The notes below the pieces were generated by a model. It saw only the letters and a program-made list of their open reading frames with translations, did no database searches and was not told the origin of the DNA. This document shows, piece by piece, positions 34,351-42,767 of a stretch of DNA of 64,000 nucleotides (position 1 is its first letter; each line of letters opens with the position of its first letter). Origin of the DNA: CPC320 sp002336405 (lineage in GTDB: Bacteria > Pseudomonadota > Alphaproteobacteria > Rhodobacterales > Rhodobacteraceae); assembly GCA_949372595.1 (NCBI GenBank), contig CASIAN010000014.1, positions 62,001 to 126,000 on the forward strand, read 5' to 3'. Position numbers and translations under genes: made by a program.

Positions 34351-35655
34351 ATGACCGCACCGACCCCGCAAGACACCGCAGAGTATATTACACAATCAGC
34401 ACAGGCCGTCTGGACCGTTCCAGGCCTGCCAACCGCTCTGGCGCTGCGCCCGATCAAAAGCATCGGTGTGATCGGCGCCGGCACCATGGGCGGCGGGATT
34501 GCAATGAATTTTGCCACCGCCGGGTTGCATGTCAAAATTGTCGAGACCACACAAGCAGCGCTGGATCGTGGCTTGTCCGTGGTGCGGGGGCATTATCAAC
34601 GCAGCTCAGACAAGGGGCGTTTTCCACAATCCGAAGTCGAGGCCCGCATGGGCCGTCTTGAGGGCTGCCTGACCATTGCCGATTTGGCTGGTTGCGATCT
34701 GATCATCGAGGCGGTGTTCGAAGAAATGGAACTCAAACGCAAGATATTTACCGAAATTGACCGGATTGCAAAACCCGGTGCAATTTTGGCCACCAATACG
34801 TCAGCGCTTGATATTGACGCAATTGCCGCCATGACGACACGCCCACAAGACGTGATCGGGTTGCATTTCTTTTCACCGGCCAATGTGATGAAGCTGCTGG
34901 AAGTTGTACGCGCAGATCACACAGGCGACGATATCGTAGCGACCTGCATGGCGCTGGCCAAAACCATTGACAAGACCGCCGTACTCGTCGGCGTCTGCCC
35001 CGGATTCACCGGCAACCGCATCTTGTTCAAACGCCAAAATCAGGCTCTCAAACTATTGCACAAAGGCGTCATGCCTTGGGAAGTCGACGCGGCGCTGAAC
35101 AGCTTTGGATTTCGCATGGGGCCGTTTCAAATGGCCGATCTGGCGGGGCTGGATCTGGGTTGGTCAAAGGGTGCAATCACCAAAAACCCGATCCGTGATG
35201 CGCTGTGTGAACTGGATCGCCGCGGCCAGAAAACCAAGGCTGGATATTATGATTATGACGCCTCCCGCACCCCTTTACCCTCGCAGGTGTCGGCGCAGGT
35301 CATCCAGCGCGTGACCGGCGCCGCCCCCATTTCAATGGCGCCGCAAACCATCATTGAGACCTGTATTTACCCAATGATCAACGAGGCCTTGAAAATCCTT
35401 GAGGAAAACAAGGTCCAACGCCCCTCGGACATCGATGTGATCTGGCGCAACGGCTATGGCTGGCCCGCAGATAAAGGCGGACCGCTGTGGTATGGCGATC
35501 AGATCGGTGCTGCGGCCATTCTGGCCAAAATGCACCAACTGGGCGATGAAGACGATGCATTTTCCCCAGCCAAACTTTTGGAAACGCTGGCCGCTTCCGG
35601 CGGGCACTTTGTAGATATTGACACCGGCGGGCTGAAAACCGGCCGTCCTTCGTGA
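34351..35655 (+). CDS. 3-hydroxyacyl-CoA dehydrogenase without hydratase domain
   Basis: A 434-residue enzyme oxidising 3-hydroxyacyl-CoA with NAD. IGVIGAGTMGGGIAMNFATAG (about 40-60) is the dinucleotide fold; LHFFSPANVMKLLEVV contains the catalytic His; GFTGNRI follows; two C-terminal 3HCDH helical domains (about 215-300 and 335-425: PMINEALKILEENKVQRPSDIDVI) complete it. Compared with FadB/FadJ proteins the N-terminal enoyl-CoA hydratase half is missing and is supplied by the separate gene immediately downstream. Residues 1-35 are a short non-conserved lead. The ATG at 34351 has AAGGAT upstream. Confidence 0.9.
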   Translation: MTAPTPQDTAEYITQSAQAVWTVPGLPTALALRPIKSIGVIGAGTMGGGIAMNFATAGLHVKIVETTQAALDRGLSVVRGHYQRSSDKGRFPQSEVEARMGRLEGCLTIADLAGCDLIIEAVFEEMELKRKIFTEIDRIAKPGAILATNTSALDIDAIAAMTTRPQDVIGLHFFSPANVMKLLEVVRADHTGDDIVATCMALAKTIDKTAVLVGVCPGFTGNRILFKRQNQALKLLHKGVMPWEVDAALNSFGFRMGPFQMADLAGLDLGWSKGAITKNPIRDALCELDRRGQKTKAGYYDYDASRTPLPSQVSAQVIQRVTGAAPISMAPQTIIETCIYPMINEALKILEENKVQRPSDIDVIWRNGYGWPADKGGPLWYGDQIGAAAILAKMHQLGDEDDAFSPAKLLETLAASGGHFVDIDTGGLKTGRPS

Positions 35656-35677
35656 CCCTAGCCAAAAGGAATGACAG

Positions 35678-36454
35678 ATGAGGTATGAGTTTATCACCAC
35701 AGAGCGCCGCGGCAATATTTTGCAGGTCACACTCAACCGGCCAGAGGTATATAACGCGATGCACCCCCCCATGCATCACGAATTGGCGCAGGTCTGGGAC
35801 GCATATTCAGCCGACGCTGATCTGTGGGTCGCAGTCTTAACTGGCGCCGGCGACAAAGCCTTTACCGCTGGCAATGATCTCAAATTCACCGCAGCTGGCG
35901 GCAAGAGCAACATGCCCCCCTCGGGCTTTGCTGGCCTGACCCAGCGCTTTGATCTGGAAAAACCAATCATCGCAGCGGTCAACGGCTTCGCCATGGGTGG
36001 CGGTTTTGAGACCGCACTATCATGCGACATTATTCTTAGCGCCGACACTGCAACCTTTGCGCTGCCCGAGGTCAAAGTGGGATTTTTCGCTGCCGCCGGA
36101 GGCGTGCAGCGCCTCAGCCGCTATATCGGGCGGCTCGCTGCGCAAGAACTGGTTCTGACCGGTCGCAGCATCACCGCTCAAGAAGCCCTCGCACTGGGGG
36201 TGGTCAATGCGGTGGTGCCAAAAGCCGAACTGCTCGATGCGGCAATGGCGAAAGCCGCGCAGATCACAGCGGTCTCACCCTCGGCCGTGAGAGCCAGCAA
36301 ACGGGTGCTGAACGCGCTGGCGGTGGCCGAGGGCCTGCCAGATAGTCTGGCCTATAGCCGCGAGGTAGTCACGGATCTGGCACAGACCGAAGATTTCAAA
36401 GAGGGCGTGCAGGCCTTTGTCGAAAAGCGCAAACCAAAATGGCTGAACCGCTGA
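35678..36454 (+). CDS. Enoyl-CoA hydratase/isomerase family protein (1)
   Basis: A 258-residue crotonase-fold enzyme. The oxyanion-hole segments are FTAGNDLKFTA and MGGGFETALSCDIILS; LPEVKVGFFAAAGGVQRLSR carries the second glutamate region, and the end ..VEKRKPKWLNR is characteristic. The sequence is close to carnitinyl-CoA dehydratase/enoyl-CoA hydratases in general; exact substrate is unknown. It starts 22 bp after the dehydrogenase gene and is followed 44 bp later by an SDR gene, forming one operon. Confidence 0.88.
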   Translation: MRYEFITTERRGNILQVTLNRPEVYNAMHPPMHHELAQVWDAYSADADLWVAVLTGAGDKAFTAGNDLKFTAAGGKSNMPPSGFAGLTQRFDLEKPIIAAVNGFAMGGGFETALSCDIILSADTATFALPEVKVGFFAAAGGVQRLSRYIGRLAAQELVLTGRSITAQEALALGVVNAVVPKAELLDAAMAKAAQITAVSPSAVRASKRVLNALAVAEGLPDSLAYSREVVTDLAQTEDFKEGVQAFVEKRKPKWLNR

Positions 36455-36498
36455 CGGCATGACGTCAAACCAGCCCCAAACCGAAAAAAGGCACACCG

Positions 36499-37308
36499 AT
36501 GGAACTGGCGAATAAAGTAATAGTCATCACTGGTGCTGGGGGGGGGATCGGGCGCGCCATGGCGCTGAGATTTGCCGCCGAACGACCACATAAAGTCATC
36601 TGCACTGATCTCGATCTCGCCGGAGCGCAGACAACCGCCGACCAAATCGGTGGCGTGGCGTTGAAACTGGACGTCGCAGTAGAGGCCGATATCGCCACAT
36701 TGATTGAGACCGTCGAAACCAGCATCGGCCCCATTGATCTGTTTTGTTCAAATGCCGGCATCAGTGTTGGCGGTGGCGTCGAGGTCCCCAATGACGACTG
36801 GCAAAGGATCTGGCAGGTCAATGTCATGGCACATGTCTGGGCGGCCCGCCATTTGCTGCCGCGGATGACGGCGCGGGGGGGCGGGTATCTGCTCAATACC
36901 GCCTCGGCTGCTGGGTTGCTTAATCAGGTCGGCGATGCACCCTATGGGGTGAGCAAACACGCCGCCGTGGGCCTGGCGGAATGGCTGGCAATGAGCCATG
37001 GCGACGCCGGCATCAAGGTTTCGGTATTATGTCCACAAGCCGTGCGCACCGAAATGACGCGCGGGCTAGAGGATCACGTCGCAAGCATAGACGGCATGAT
37101 GGAGCCTGAAGCGGTGGCAGAGGCTTGCGTAGAGGCCATCCGCCGCGAGACATTCTTGATCCTGCCCCATAAACAGGTTTTGGGCTACATGCGCGCCAAG
37201 ACCGACAATTATGATCGCTGGATTGGCGGCATGCGTAAACTGACCCGAAAATTTGGTATCTTCAAAGCACCAGACAAAACCACAGCCCCGATAGATTCGG
37301 ACCGTTAG
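36499..37308 (+). CDS. Short-chain dehydrogenase/reductase (1)
   Basis: A 269-residue SDR with the NAD(P)-binding TGAGGGIGRA (about 12-21), NAGIS, the catalytic serine in LNTASAAG and catalytic YGVSK. ICTDLDLAGA suggests an Asp at the ribose-binding position, i.e. NAD preference. Probably an alcohol dehydrogenase in the fatty-acyl cluster, but the family is too broad for a substrate call. A run of nine Gs codes for part of the glycine motif at codons 14-16, so replication slippage there would inactivate it. Confidence 0.88.
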   Translation: MELANKVIVITGAGGGIGRAMALRFAAERPHKVICTDLDLAGAQTTADQIGGVALKLDVAVEADIATLIETVETSIGPIDLFCSNAGISVGGGVEVPNDDWQRIWQVNVMAHVWAARHLLPRMTARGGGYLLNTASAAGLLNQVGDAPYGVSKHAAVGLAEWLAMSHGDAGIKVSVLCPQAVRTEMTRGLEDHVASIDGMMEPEAVAEACVEAIRRETFLILPHKQVLGYMRAKTDNYDRWIGGMRKLTRKFGIFKAPDKTTAPIDSDR

Positions 37309-37317
37309 ATCCAGCAC

Positions 37318-37764
37318 CTAGATCCAGCGCCGAACCTGGGCCTTATAGTTTACAAACTCGTCGCCAAAACTTTTTGTCAAAGCCTGTTCTTCCGGTATAA
37401 TCTGATAGGTTGTGATCACCCAGACAAACACTGCCAATACCGGCAGTGTGGCCCATGCCCCAAGCGCCAGACCCGGCCCTGCAATAATCGCTGCCATCCC
37501 GAGATACATTGGATTGCGACTGATTTGATACACCCCGCCGGTGACCAGCGTGCTCGAATGCTCCATCTCTTGCGGCAGGACGGTGGTTTTAACCCGATAA
37601 AAACCACGGATAGCAATCAAGACCAAGGTCAAACCAGCCAAGCCAATGCCGCTGGCAAGTACAATCTGTCCCGGAAACTGCAGCGTCAGGCCCGGCAACA
37701 CCCCATCAAGGGCTCCGATGGCAAACAGACAAAGCAAAGTAAGGGCTGGGGGGGGAATGCGCAT
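37318..37764 (-). CDS. Isoprenylcysteine methyltransferase-like membrane protein
   Basis: A 148-residue integral membrane protein of the ICMT/PEMT-like family. Three to four hydrophobic segments (ALTLLCLFAIGALDGVLPGL; QIVLASGIGLAGLTLVLIAI; AAIIAGPGLALGAWATL; VLAVFVWVITTYQII) and the family motif GGVYQISRNPMYLG followed by EEQALTKSFGDEFVNYKAQV are clear. Substrate unknown; bacterial members are SAM-dependent methyltransferases. The ATG at 37764 with GGAG upstream is chosen instead of an earlier start. Codons 4-6 (PPP) are made of a G8/C8 tract. Confidence 0.85.
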   Translation of the reverse strand: MRIPPPALTLLCLFAIGALDGVLPGLTLQFPGQIVLASGIGLAGLTLVLIAIRGFYRVKTTVLPQEMEHSSTLVTGGVYQISRNPMYLGMAAIIAGPGLALGAWATLPVLAVFVWVITTYQIIPEEQALTKSFGDEFVNYKAQVRRWI

Positions 37765-37980
37765 AAAATATCTCCATGTAAAATCAACAAGCCACCTCTG
37801 AAATTGCAAAAAAGCTATGGTGACCTTGCTTAAATCAAAAAGTTTTTTGCCGATTTGTCAAATTCTTTATTCAGGATTGAGGTATCCTCAACAAACTGAG
37901 CCCCAAAACACCGCCCGCCATAGGCTTGAACCCCGTCTCAACGCGGATGCCCCGATGTTACCGCCCAATATAAGGATGCC

Positions 37981-38012
37981 GTGTCAGCATGTGGTGTCAA
38001 AGGGCCGTGTCA
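37981..38012. repeat. 13-bp direct tandem repeat downstream of tesB
   Basis: GTGTCA occurs at 37981, 37994 and 38007, exactly 13 bp apart, within units GTGTCAGCATGTG, GTGTCAAAGGGCC and GTGTCAGGATC. It lies 34 bp beyond the tesB stop codon in a 281-bp gap that otherwise shows no gene. Confidence 0.75.
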
Positions 38013-38045
38013 GGATCTGACAGCACAGTTCTGGTGTCGCGCCCT

Positions 38046-38915
38046 TCAGCGCGGCGCGCGCACTGGCCGCATCAACCCCTCTTGGGCAACGCTGGCCACC
38101 AAGCGGCCCTCTTGGCTATAAATTGCGCCACGGTTAAAACCGCGCCCGCCGCCGGTAAAGGGGCTGTCCATGGTGTACAGATGCCATTGATCGAACTGGA
38201 CCGGTGCATGAAACCACATCGCATGATCCAAACTGGCAGTCATCACCCCACCCTTGAACCATGTCAGCCCGTGGGGCCGCAGCGAAGACCCCAGAAGGTT
38301 CATATCGGACGCATAGGCCAGCAGACAATGCTGCATCTGCGGCGACTGACCTGCGGCGTGATGCATGCGGAACCACAGATGATTTAGATCTGGCGCCGGT
38401 TGCGGGTTAAAATGATCGATCGGCGCCAATTCGCGTATCTCGATCGGGCGCGGCCGGACATAATCTTTGCGGTACTGCTCCGGAATTCTATCAACGTTTT
38501 GCTGTCGTAATGTACGGCGTTCATCCAAGCCCTCGGGCCCTGTGACCTGCGGCATTGGATGGTGATGCTGCCACCCAGCTTCGGTAATTTGAAACGAGGC
38601 CGACAGGTTGAGTATCTGCTTGCCGTGTTGCAGCGCAATCACCCGCCGGGTGGTAAAACTGCCGCCATCGCGAGCGCGATCCACGCTATAGACAACCGGA
38701 ATACTGGGATCGCCCGGGCGGATAAAATACGCGTGCAGCGAATGGCACAGACGGTTTTTAACCGTTCGGTAAGCCGCAGAAAGCGCCTGCGCCACCACAT
38801 GGCCACCAAAGATCCGCACGCTGGTCTCTCCACCCGATCCGGTGCCGCGGAACAGATCAAGCTCCAGCTGCTCGACATCCATGAGGGCGACAAGATCCTC
38901 GACTGTATCGGTCAT
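38046..38915 (-). CDS. tesB: Acyl-CoA thioesterase II (TesB family)
   Basis: A 289-residue double-hotdog thioesterase that releases CoA from acyl-CoA. Both hotdog halves are visible: VFGGHVVAQALSAAYRTV and YFIRPGDPSIPVVYSVDRARDGGSFTTRRV in the first, and LNHLWFRMHHAAG...HCLLAYASDMNLLGSSL and SLDHAMWFHAPVQFDQWHLY in the second. The end GAIYSQEGRLVASVAQEGLMR is typical. Its start overlaps the stop of the serine-hydrolase gene by ATGA. Confidence 0.93.
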   Translation of the reverse strand: MTDTVEDLVALMDVEQLELDLFRGTGSGGETSVRIFGGHVVAQALSAAYRTVKNRLCHSLHAYFIRPGDPSIPVVYSVDRARDGGSFTTRRVIALQHGKQILNLSASFQITEAGWQHHHPMPQVTGPEGLDERRTLRQQNVDRIPEQYRKDYVRPRPIEIRELAPIDHFNPQPAPDLNHLWFRMHHAAGQSPQMQHCLLAYASDMNLLGSSLRPHGLTWFKGGVMTASLDHAMWFHAPVQFDQWHLYTMDSPFTGGGRGFNRGAIYSQEGRLVASVAQEGLMRPVRAPR

Positions 38916-40264
38916 AGCATCCCTGGCCCATTGGACCGCGCGCCCATCGCAAGACTGTCCTGTTCAAAACCGCCTGTGTCAAAACCACCGCGGTCAAAAT
39001 TGCCCTCAACAAACGCGCCGTGCACCAATGCTTTAAGCTCGCCGCGAGAAGGATAGGAACTGGAGGGCGCAAGCTGGGTCAAAAACACCACCGACAGATC
39101 AAGCACACGGTCGATCCAAAACACCGTTGAGGCCATGCCGCCCCAGCCAAAATCACCGATACTGCCCGGCGCGCGCGCCCGCGCCGGATCCAGCACCACC
39201 GCCCCGGCGAGGCCAAAACCAACGCCCTGCATTGGCTGCTCGGCAAAACTTGTCGGTCCCATCGACGCGATATCGCCTGCCAGATGGTTGCGCATCATGA
39301 AAGCCACGGTTCGCGGCGACAACAATCGCCCCTGGGGTCCCTCACCATCCCTGCGCAGCATCTCGCAAAAGCGCATATAATCCTCTAGTGTGCTGACCAG
39401 ACCGCCCCCGCCAGAAAAACCCACCGGATTGCGAAAACAGCTGTCATCAGCGGTTTCTACCGTGCGCAATATCGGAACGTCAGTTGGTGCCGGCGTCAAA
39501 GCAAACGCGCCATCCGGCTGTGAGGCGTATAACGTCGCAAAGCGACGCAGCGCGTCCTCTGGCACCGAAAACCCGGTCTCACTCATACCAAGAGGCGCGA
39601 AAACCTTGTCGTGGAAAAACCGATCCAGCGCGGTGCCCGAGACCTGTTCCACCACCTGCCCCAGCACATCACTTGCCACCGAATATTCCCAGCGTTCTCC
39701 GGGTTTGAACGCCAGCGGCAGGGCGGCCACCCGCCCAACCATCTTGGCCAGAGGCGTGCTGCCGCCGTCAAAGCCAATGCCAGCCTCGGCCATCGCCTGC
39801 GGCAGAACCCCTGCGTTAAACGCATAACTCAACCCGCTGGTATGGGTTAAAAGCTGATGCAGCGTTGGCACTGCACAGGGCACAACCTGATCGATCCGCT
39901 CCGCCCCGGGGCTCAACGCCTGCATGTCGCGAAACGCAGGGATAAATTCTGAAACCGGCGCATCAAGAGAAAACAAGCCCTGCTCAAAAAGCATCATCAC
40001 CGCCACTGCGGTCACCGGCTTGGTCATCGAATAAATCCGCACAATTGTATCGCGTTCAAACGGCAGCCCGGTCTCTATATCCCGCAGCCCCGTCGCGTGA
40101 TGATACACCTCGTGACCACCCCGCGCGATCAACACCGAGCTGCCAGCATATTTGCCCTGCGCAACATAGCGCGCCATCCAGTCACCAATGCGGTCCAGCC
40201 GTGCGTGGTCAAATCCGAGGGTCTGGGACTTGGAGGTCATATCATCTGAGGGCCCTGAAACCAT
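38912..40264 (-). CDS. Class C beta-lactamase-related serine hydrolase
   Basis: A 450-residue penicillin-binding-protein/EstB-like hydrolase. The catalytic SxxK is in RIYSMTKPVTAVAV (about 80), and the tyrosine motif in GERWEYSVASDVLG (about 193-206). FGWGGMASTVFWID near the C-terminus is the usual third region. No signal peptide, so it is probably cytoplasmic and an esterase rather than a penicillinase. The last 30 residues (NFDRGGFDTGGFEQDSLA) derive from 15-bp repeats. It lies between an enoyl-CoA hydratase and tesB in one operon, so it may act on ester or CoA intermediates. The start at 40264 is 5 nt after the upstream stop; an ATG nine codons later is an alternative. Confidence 0.85.
   Translation of the reverse strand: MVSGPSDDMTSKSQTLGFDHARLDRIGDWMARYVAQGKYAGSSVLIARGGHEVYHHATGLRDIETGLPFERDTIVRIYSMTKPVTAVAVMMLFEQGLFSLDAPVSEFIPAFRDMQALSPGAERIDQVVPCAVPTLHQLLTHTSGLSYAFNAGVLPQAMAEAGIGFDGGSTPLAKMVGRVAALPLAFKPGERWEYSVASDVLGQVVEQVSGTALDRFFHDKVFAPLGMSETGFSVPEDALRRFATLYASQPDGAFALTPAPTDVPILRTVETADDSCFRNPVGFSGGGGLVSTLEDYMRFCEMLRRDGEGPQGRLLSPRTVAFMMRNHLAGDIASMGPTSFAEQPMQGVGFGLAGAVVLDPARARAPGSIGDFGWGGMASTVFWIDRVLDLSVVFLTQLAPSSSYPSRGELKALVHGAFVEGNFDRGGFDTGGFEQDSLAMGARSNGPGML
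38964..39008. repeat. 15-bp direct tandem repeat in the serine-hydrolase 3' end
   Basis: TCAAAACCGCCTGTG, TCAAAACCACCGCGG and TCAAAATTGCCCTCA follow each other. On the coding strand they give NFDRGGFDTGGFE near the C-terminus. The period preserves the frame. Confidence 0.8.
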
Positions 40265-40269
40265 TGCTG

Positions 40270-41025
40270 CTAGCCTAGCATCCGTGACATCGCCGCTTTG
40301 GTCTCAGCCGTAAACCAGCCCTCGGGTGGCGTATTGGCCCCGTTTGCCATCGCGTTTTGGATCGTCTCGATAACTGGCCCGCGCATCTGGCGCTTAACTT
40401 CTGCAAACGTGCCGGACGGGATCGCGGCATAGTCACGCGCCACGCTCACCGCGCGCACCATCACCGCATCCGCGTCTTCAATAAGGTCCACGATGCCCGC
40501 CGCCAAAGCCGCCTCGGCACCAATCGGGTGGCCGCCCAGCATCAGCCGCCGCAAATCATTCGGCGCCAGTGTTGCACGGGCAATCGCCAGCGGTCCAACC
40601 GGAAAATTGACGCCAACCCGCACCTCAGCCAGCCCAAAGCGCGCCTTTGGGCCGGCAATCCGGTAATCGCTGGCAAGCACCAGAAAAAAGCCGCCAGCAA
40701 TCGCAGCACCACTTGCGGCAACAATGGTAGGTTTTGGAAAGCCAAACAGTTTGGTAAAGCTGACATTCAGACCACGCACCATGGCTTGCTGGTCTTTAAG
40801 ATCAAAACCCAACGCCTCTTTTAGATCCATTCCAGCCGACAGCACCTTGCTGTTGCTTGCCAAAATCACAGCCTTGACGGCTGTATCGGCCTGCAGCCTG
40901 TCCAAATGGGCGCCCAGCAGGTCTAAAAAAGCGCTGTTCAAGGCATTCACGGGCGGACGGTTCAAGACAAGACGGGTGACACCCCCCTCAAGATCTTCGC
41001 GGATCAACCAGTTTTCAACGCTCAT
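40270..41025 (-). CDS. Enoyl-CoA hydratase/isomerase family protein (2)
   Basis: A 251-residue crotonase-fold protein with oxyanion elements LSAGMDLKEALGFDL and AGGFFLVLASDYRIAG and the region LAEVRVGVNFPVGPLAIARA. The sequence at the second catalytic region (VGVNFP) lacks the usual two glutamates of true enoyl-CoA hydratases, so it may be an isomerase or a relative with another activity. The ATG at 41025 follows GAGGAG by 7 nt. First gene of a minus-strand operon with the serine hydrolase and tesB; divergent from an SDR gene. Confidence 0.87.
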   Translation of the reverse strand: MSVENWLIREDLEGGVTRLVLNRPPVNALNSAFLDLLGAHLDRLQADTAVKAVILASNSKVLSAGMDLKEALGFDLKDQQAMVRGLNVSFTKLFGFPKPTIVAASGAAIAGGFFLVLASDYRIAGPKARFGLAEVRVGVNFPVGPLAIARATLAPNDLRRLMLGGHPIGAEAALAAGIVDLIEDADAVMVRAVSVARDYAAIPSGTFAEVKRQMRGPVIETIQNAMANGANTPPEGWFTAETKAAMSRMLG

Positions 41026-41223
41026 TAGCGGGCTCCTCATTGCTGTTTTGAAAAAAAGGGCACGGACCTCTTAGCACAAGCTTACTTCCAAGGTTATCTA
41101 TGTGCAATCTTGACGCCACGCCGTTTTTTAAATGCGTAGCTCTTGCCACGCGTGAGCGGTATTTATACGGTTCAACAGGGAGGTGGATCAAAACGCCTTT
41201 GATAAACCAAGAGCGAGCCAAAT

Positions 41224-42045
41224 ATGACAATGACCCCCAGTGCTTTGTGCGATCTTAGCGGCAAAACTGCCCTCGTCACTGGCGGCGCCACCGGTATCGG
41301 CCGCATGGCAACAACCGGATTGATGGCGGCAGGCGCGCGGGTGCTGATCGCGTCGCGCAAAGGAGAGGCCTGTGTTGCCGTTTCAACCGCGTTGAACAGT
41401 CTGGGCCTATCGGGCACCGCCGAGGGTTTCGGCGGTGATGTCAGCTCGGAAGCCGGCATTGCGGCGCTGTGCCAAGAAGTTGCTCAGCGTACAGACAAGC
41501 TGGATATTTTGATCAACAATGCCGGACGCACTTGGGGCGCTCCACTGGGGCATTTTCCCTTTGAGGCTTGGGAAAAAGTCATGACCCTGAATATCGCCGG
41601 GATGTTCCATCTGACGCAAAGTCTTTTGCCGTTACTGTCGGCGGCGGCCACGGATGACAATCCCGCACGGGTGGTCAACACCGGCAGCGTTATGGGCGAA
41701 GTGCCCATGGGCGACAAAGTCTATTCTTACGCGGTATCGAAGGCAGGCGTCCATCACATGACCCGAATTCTGGCAAAGGATCTGGCACCACGTCGTATCA
41801 CCGTCAATGCCCTCGCCCCAGGGCCTTTCCCATCGAAAATGACCGCCTTTGCCGTCGAACAGCAAGACGGGGAAACGCGCGTTGCCTCTCGGGTGCCTCT
41901 CGGGCGCATTGGACGGCCGCATGACGTGGCGGCAGCCTTGCAATTTCTCTGCGGGCATGGTGGGTCTTATGTAACCGGCGCGGTGATCCCGCTGTCGGGC
42001 GGCATCAATGTGGGCACCGGGCCTGAAATTTTTGGAGATCACTGA
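41224..42045 (+). CDS. Short-chain dehydrogenase/reductase (2)
   Basis: A 273-residue SDR: TGGATGIGRMATTGLM (about 21-36), LINNAGRTWGAPLGHFP, the catalytic serine in VNTGSVMGEVPMG and tyrosine in YSYAVSKAGVHHMTRILAKDL. The C-terminal GGSYVTGAVIPLSGGINVG is typical of the FabG-like group. IASRKGEA after the second strand suggests NADP preference. It is followed after 3 nt by a MaoC hydratase gene, a pairing common in acyl-CoA metabolism. Confidence 0.9.
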   Translation: MTMTPSALCDLSGKTALVTGGATGIGRMATTGLMAAGARVLIASRKGEACVAVSTALNSLGLSGTAEGFGGDVSSEAGIAALCQEVAQRTDKLDILINNAGRTWGAPLGHFPFEAWEKVMTLNIAGMFHLTQSLLPLLSAAATDDNPARVVNTGSVMGEVPMGDKVYSYAVSKAGVHHMTRILAKDLAPRRITVNALAPGPFPSKMTAFAVEQQDGETRVASRVPLGRIGRPHDVAAALQFLCGHGGSYVTGAVIPLSGGINVGTGPEIFGDH

Positions 42046-42048
42046 AGC

Positions 42049-42516
42049 GTGGAGAAAATCACCCGTCAGGATATGGCCGCACTGGTGGGCAAACATGCCG
42101 GGACCTCTAAGTGGTTTGTGATCGATCAAACCCGTATTGATAGCTTTGCGGATGTCACCGAAGACCACCAGTATATTCATGTCGATCCTGAAGCTGCCAA
42201 ACAGACGCCGTTCGGCACAACCATCGCCCATGGGTTTTTGACCCTGTCGATGCTGTCTGCAATGATCTATGACGGTGTGCCCGATATCGAGGGCGCGACA
42301 ATGGGGGTGAACTATGGTTTTAACAAAATAAGATTTCTATCACCGGTGGTGGAAGGCGCCCGGATTCGGGCGCATTTCACCTTGCAGGACTATACCGAAC
42401 ATAAAGCTAATGAGGGCACGACCATCTGGGATATCCGCGTCGAAATTGAAGGCCAAAGCCGACCAGCGTTGATCGCCGAATGGATTGGGCGTCGCTATTA
42501 TGCCTCAACTGTTTAA
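42049..42516 (+). CDS. MaoC-like (R)-specific enoyl-CoA hydratase
   Basis: A 155-residue hotdog-fold dehydratase with the catalytic D..H pair in TEDHQYIHVDPEAA (about 42-55), then GTTIAHGFLTLSMLSAM and VNYGFNKIRFLSPV. The GTG at 42049, 3 nt after the SDR stop, is the start. With the SDR it could hydrate and oxidise an enoyl-CoA by the R-specific route, an alternative to the S-specific pair in the fadB-like operon 5 kb away. Confidence 0.92.
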   Translation: MEKITRQDMAALVGKHAGTSKWFVIDQTRIDSFADVTEDHQYIHVDPEAAKQTPFGTTIAHGFLTLSMLSAMIYDGVPDIEGATMGVNYGFNKIRFLSPVVEGARIRAHFTLQDYTEHKANEGTTIWDIRVEIEGQSRPALIAEWIGRRYYASTV

Positions 42517-42659
42517 ACTTGACGCCCTGTGCAACCTTCCCTTCACGGCGACCCCAGCGAACAGCGCTATGAAATACGCATTGCCAACCGCCAAATTCCT
42601 GCCGCGCGCGCAGATCACGGCGCAAAAACTTAGGCTTAAACAACAAAAAGGATACACCC

Positions 42660-42767
42660 ATGCGTGACCTTATGACCCTGCCCACCCTCAATACCGACGC
42701 AGTGGCGCAAGCCGTACCAGCGCAGCTCCCACCCGCGATGCGTTTTTCATGGGAGGCAAAACCATGA
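42660..42767 (+). CDS. Possible 35-residue small protein coupled to the nitronate monooxygenase
   Basis: ATG at 42660 has AAAAAGGA 7 nt upstream; the frame MRDLMTLPTLNTDAVAQAV... runs 35 codons and ends in TGA that overlaps the next gene's ATG (ATGA). It could be a leader peptide coupling translation, a functional small protein or the remnant of a larger gene. Not recognised. The 143-bp stretch before it (42517-42659) shows no other gene. Confidence 0.4.
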   Translation: MRDLMTLPTLNTDAVAQAVPAQLPPAMRFSWEAKP

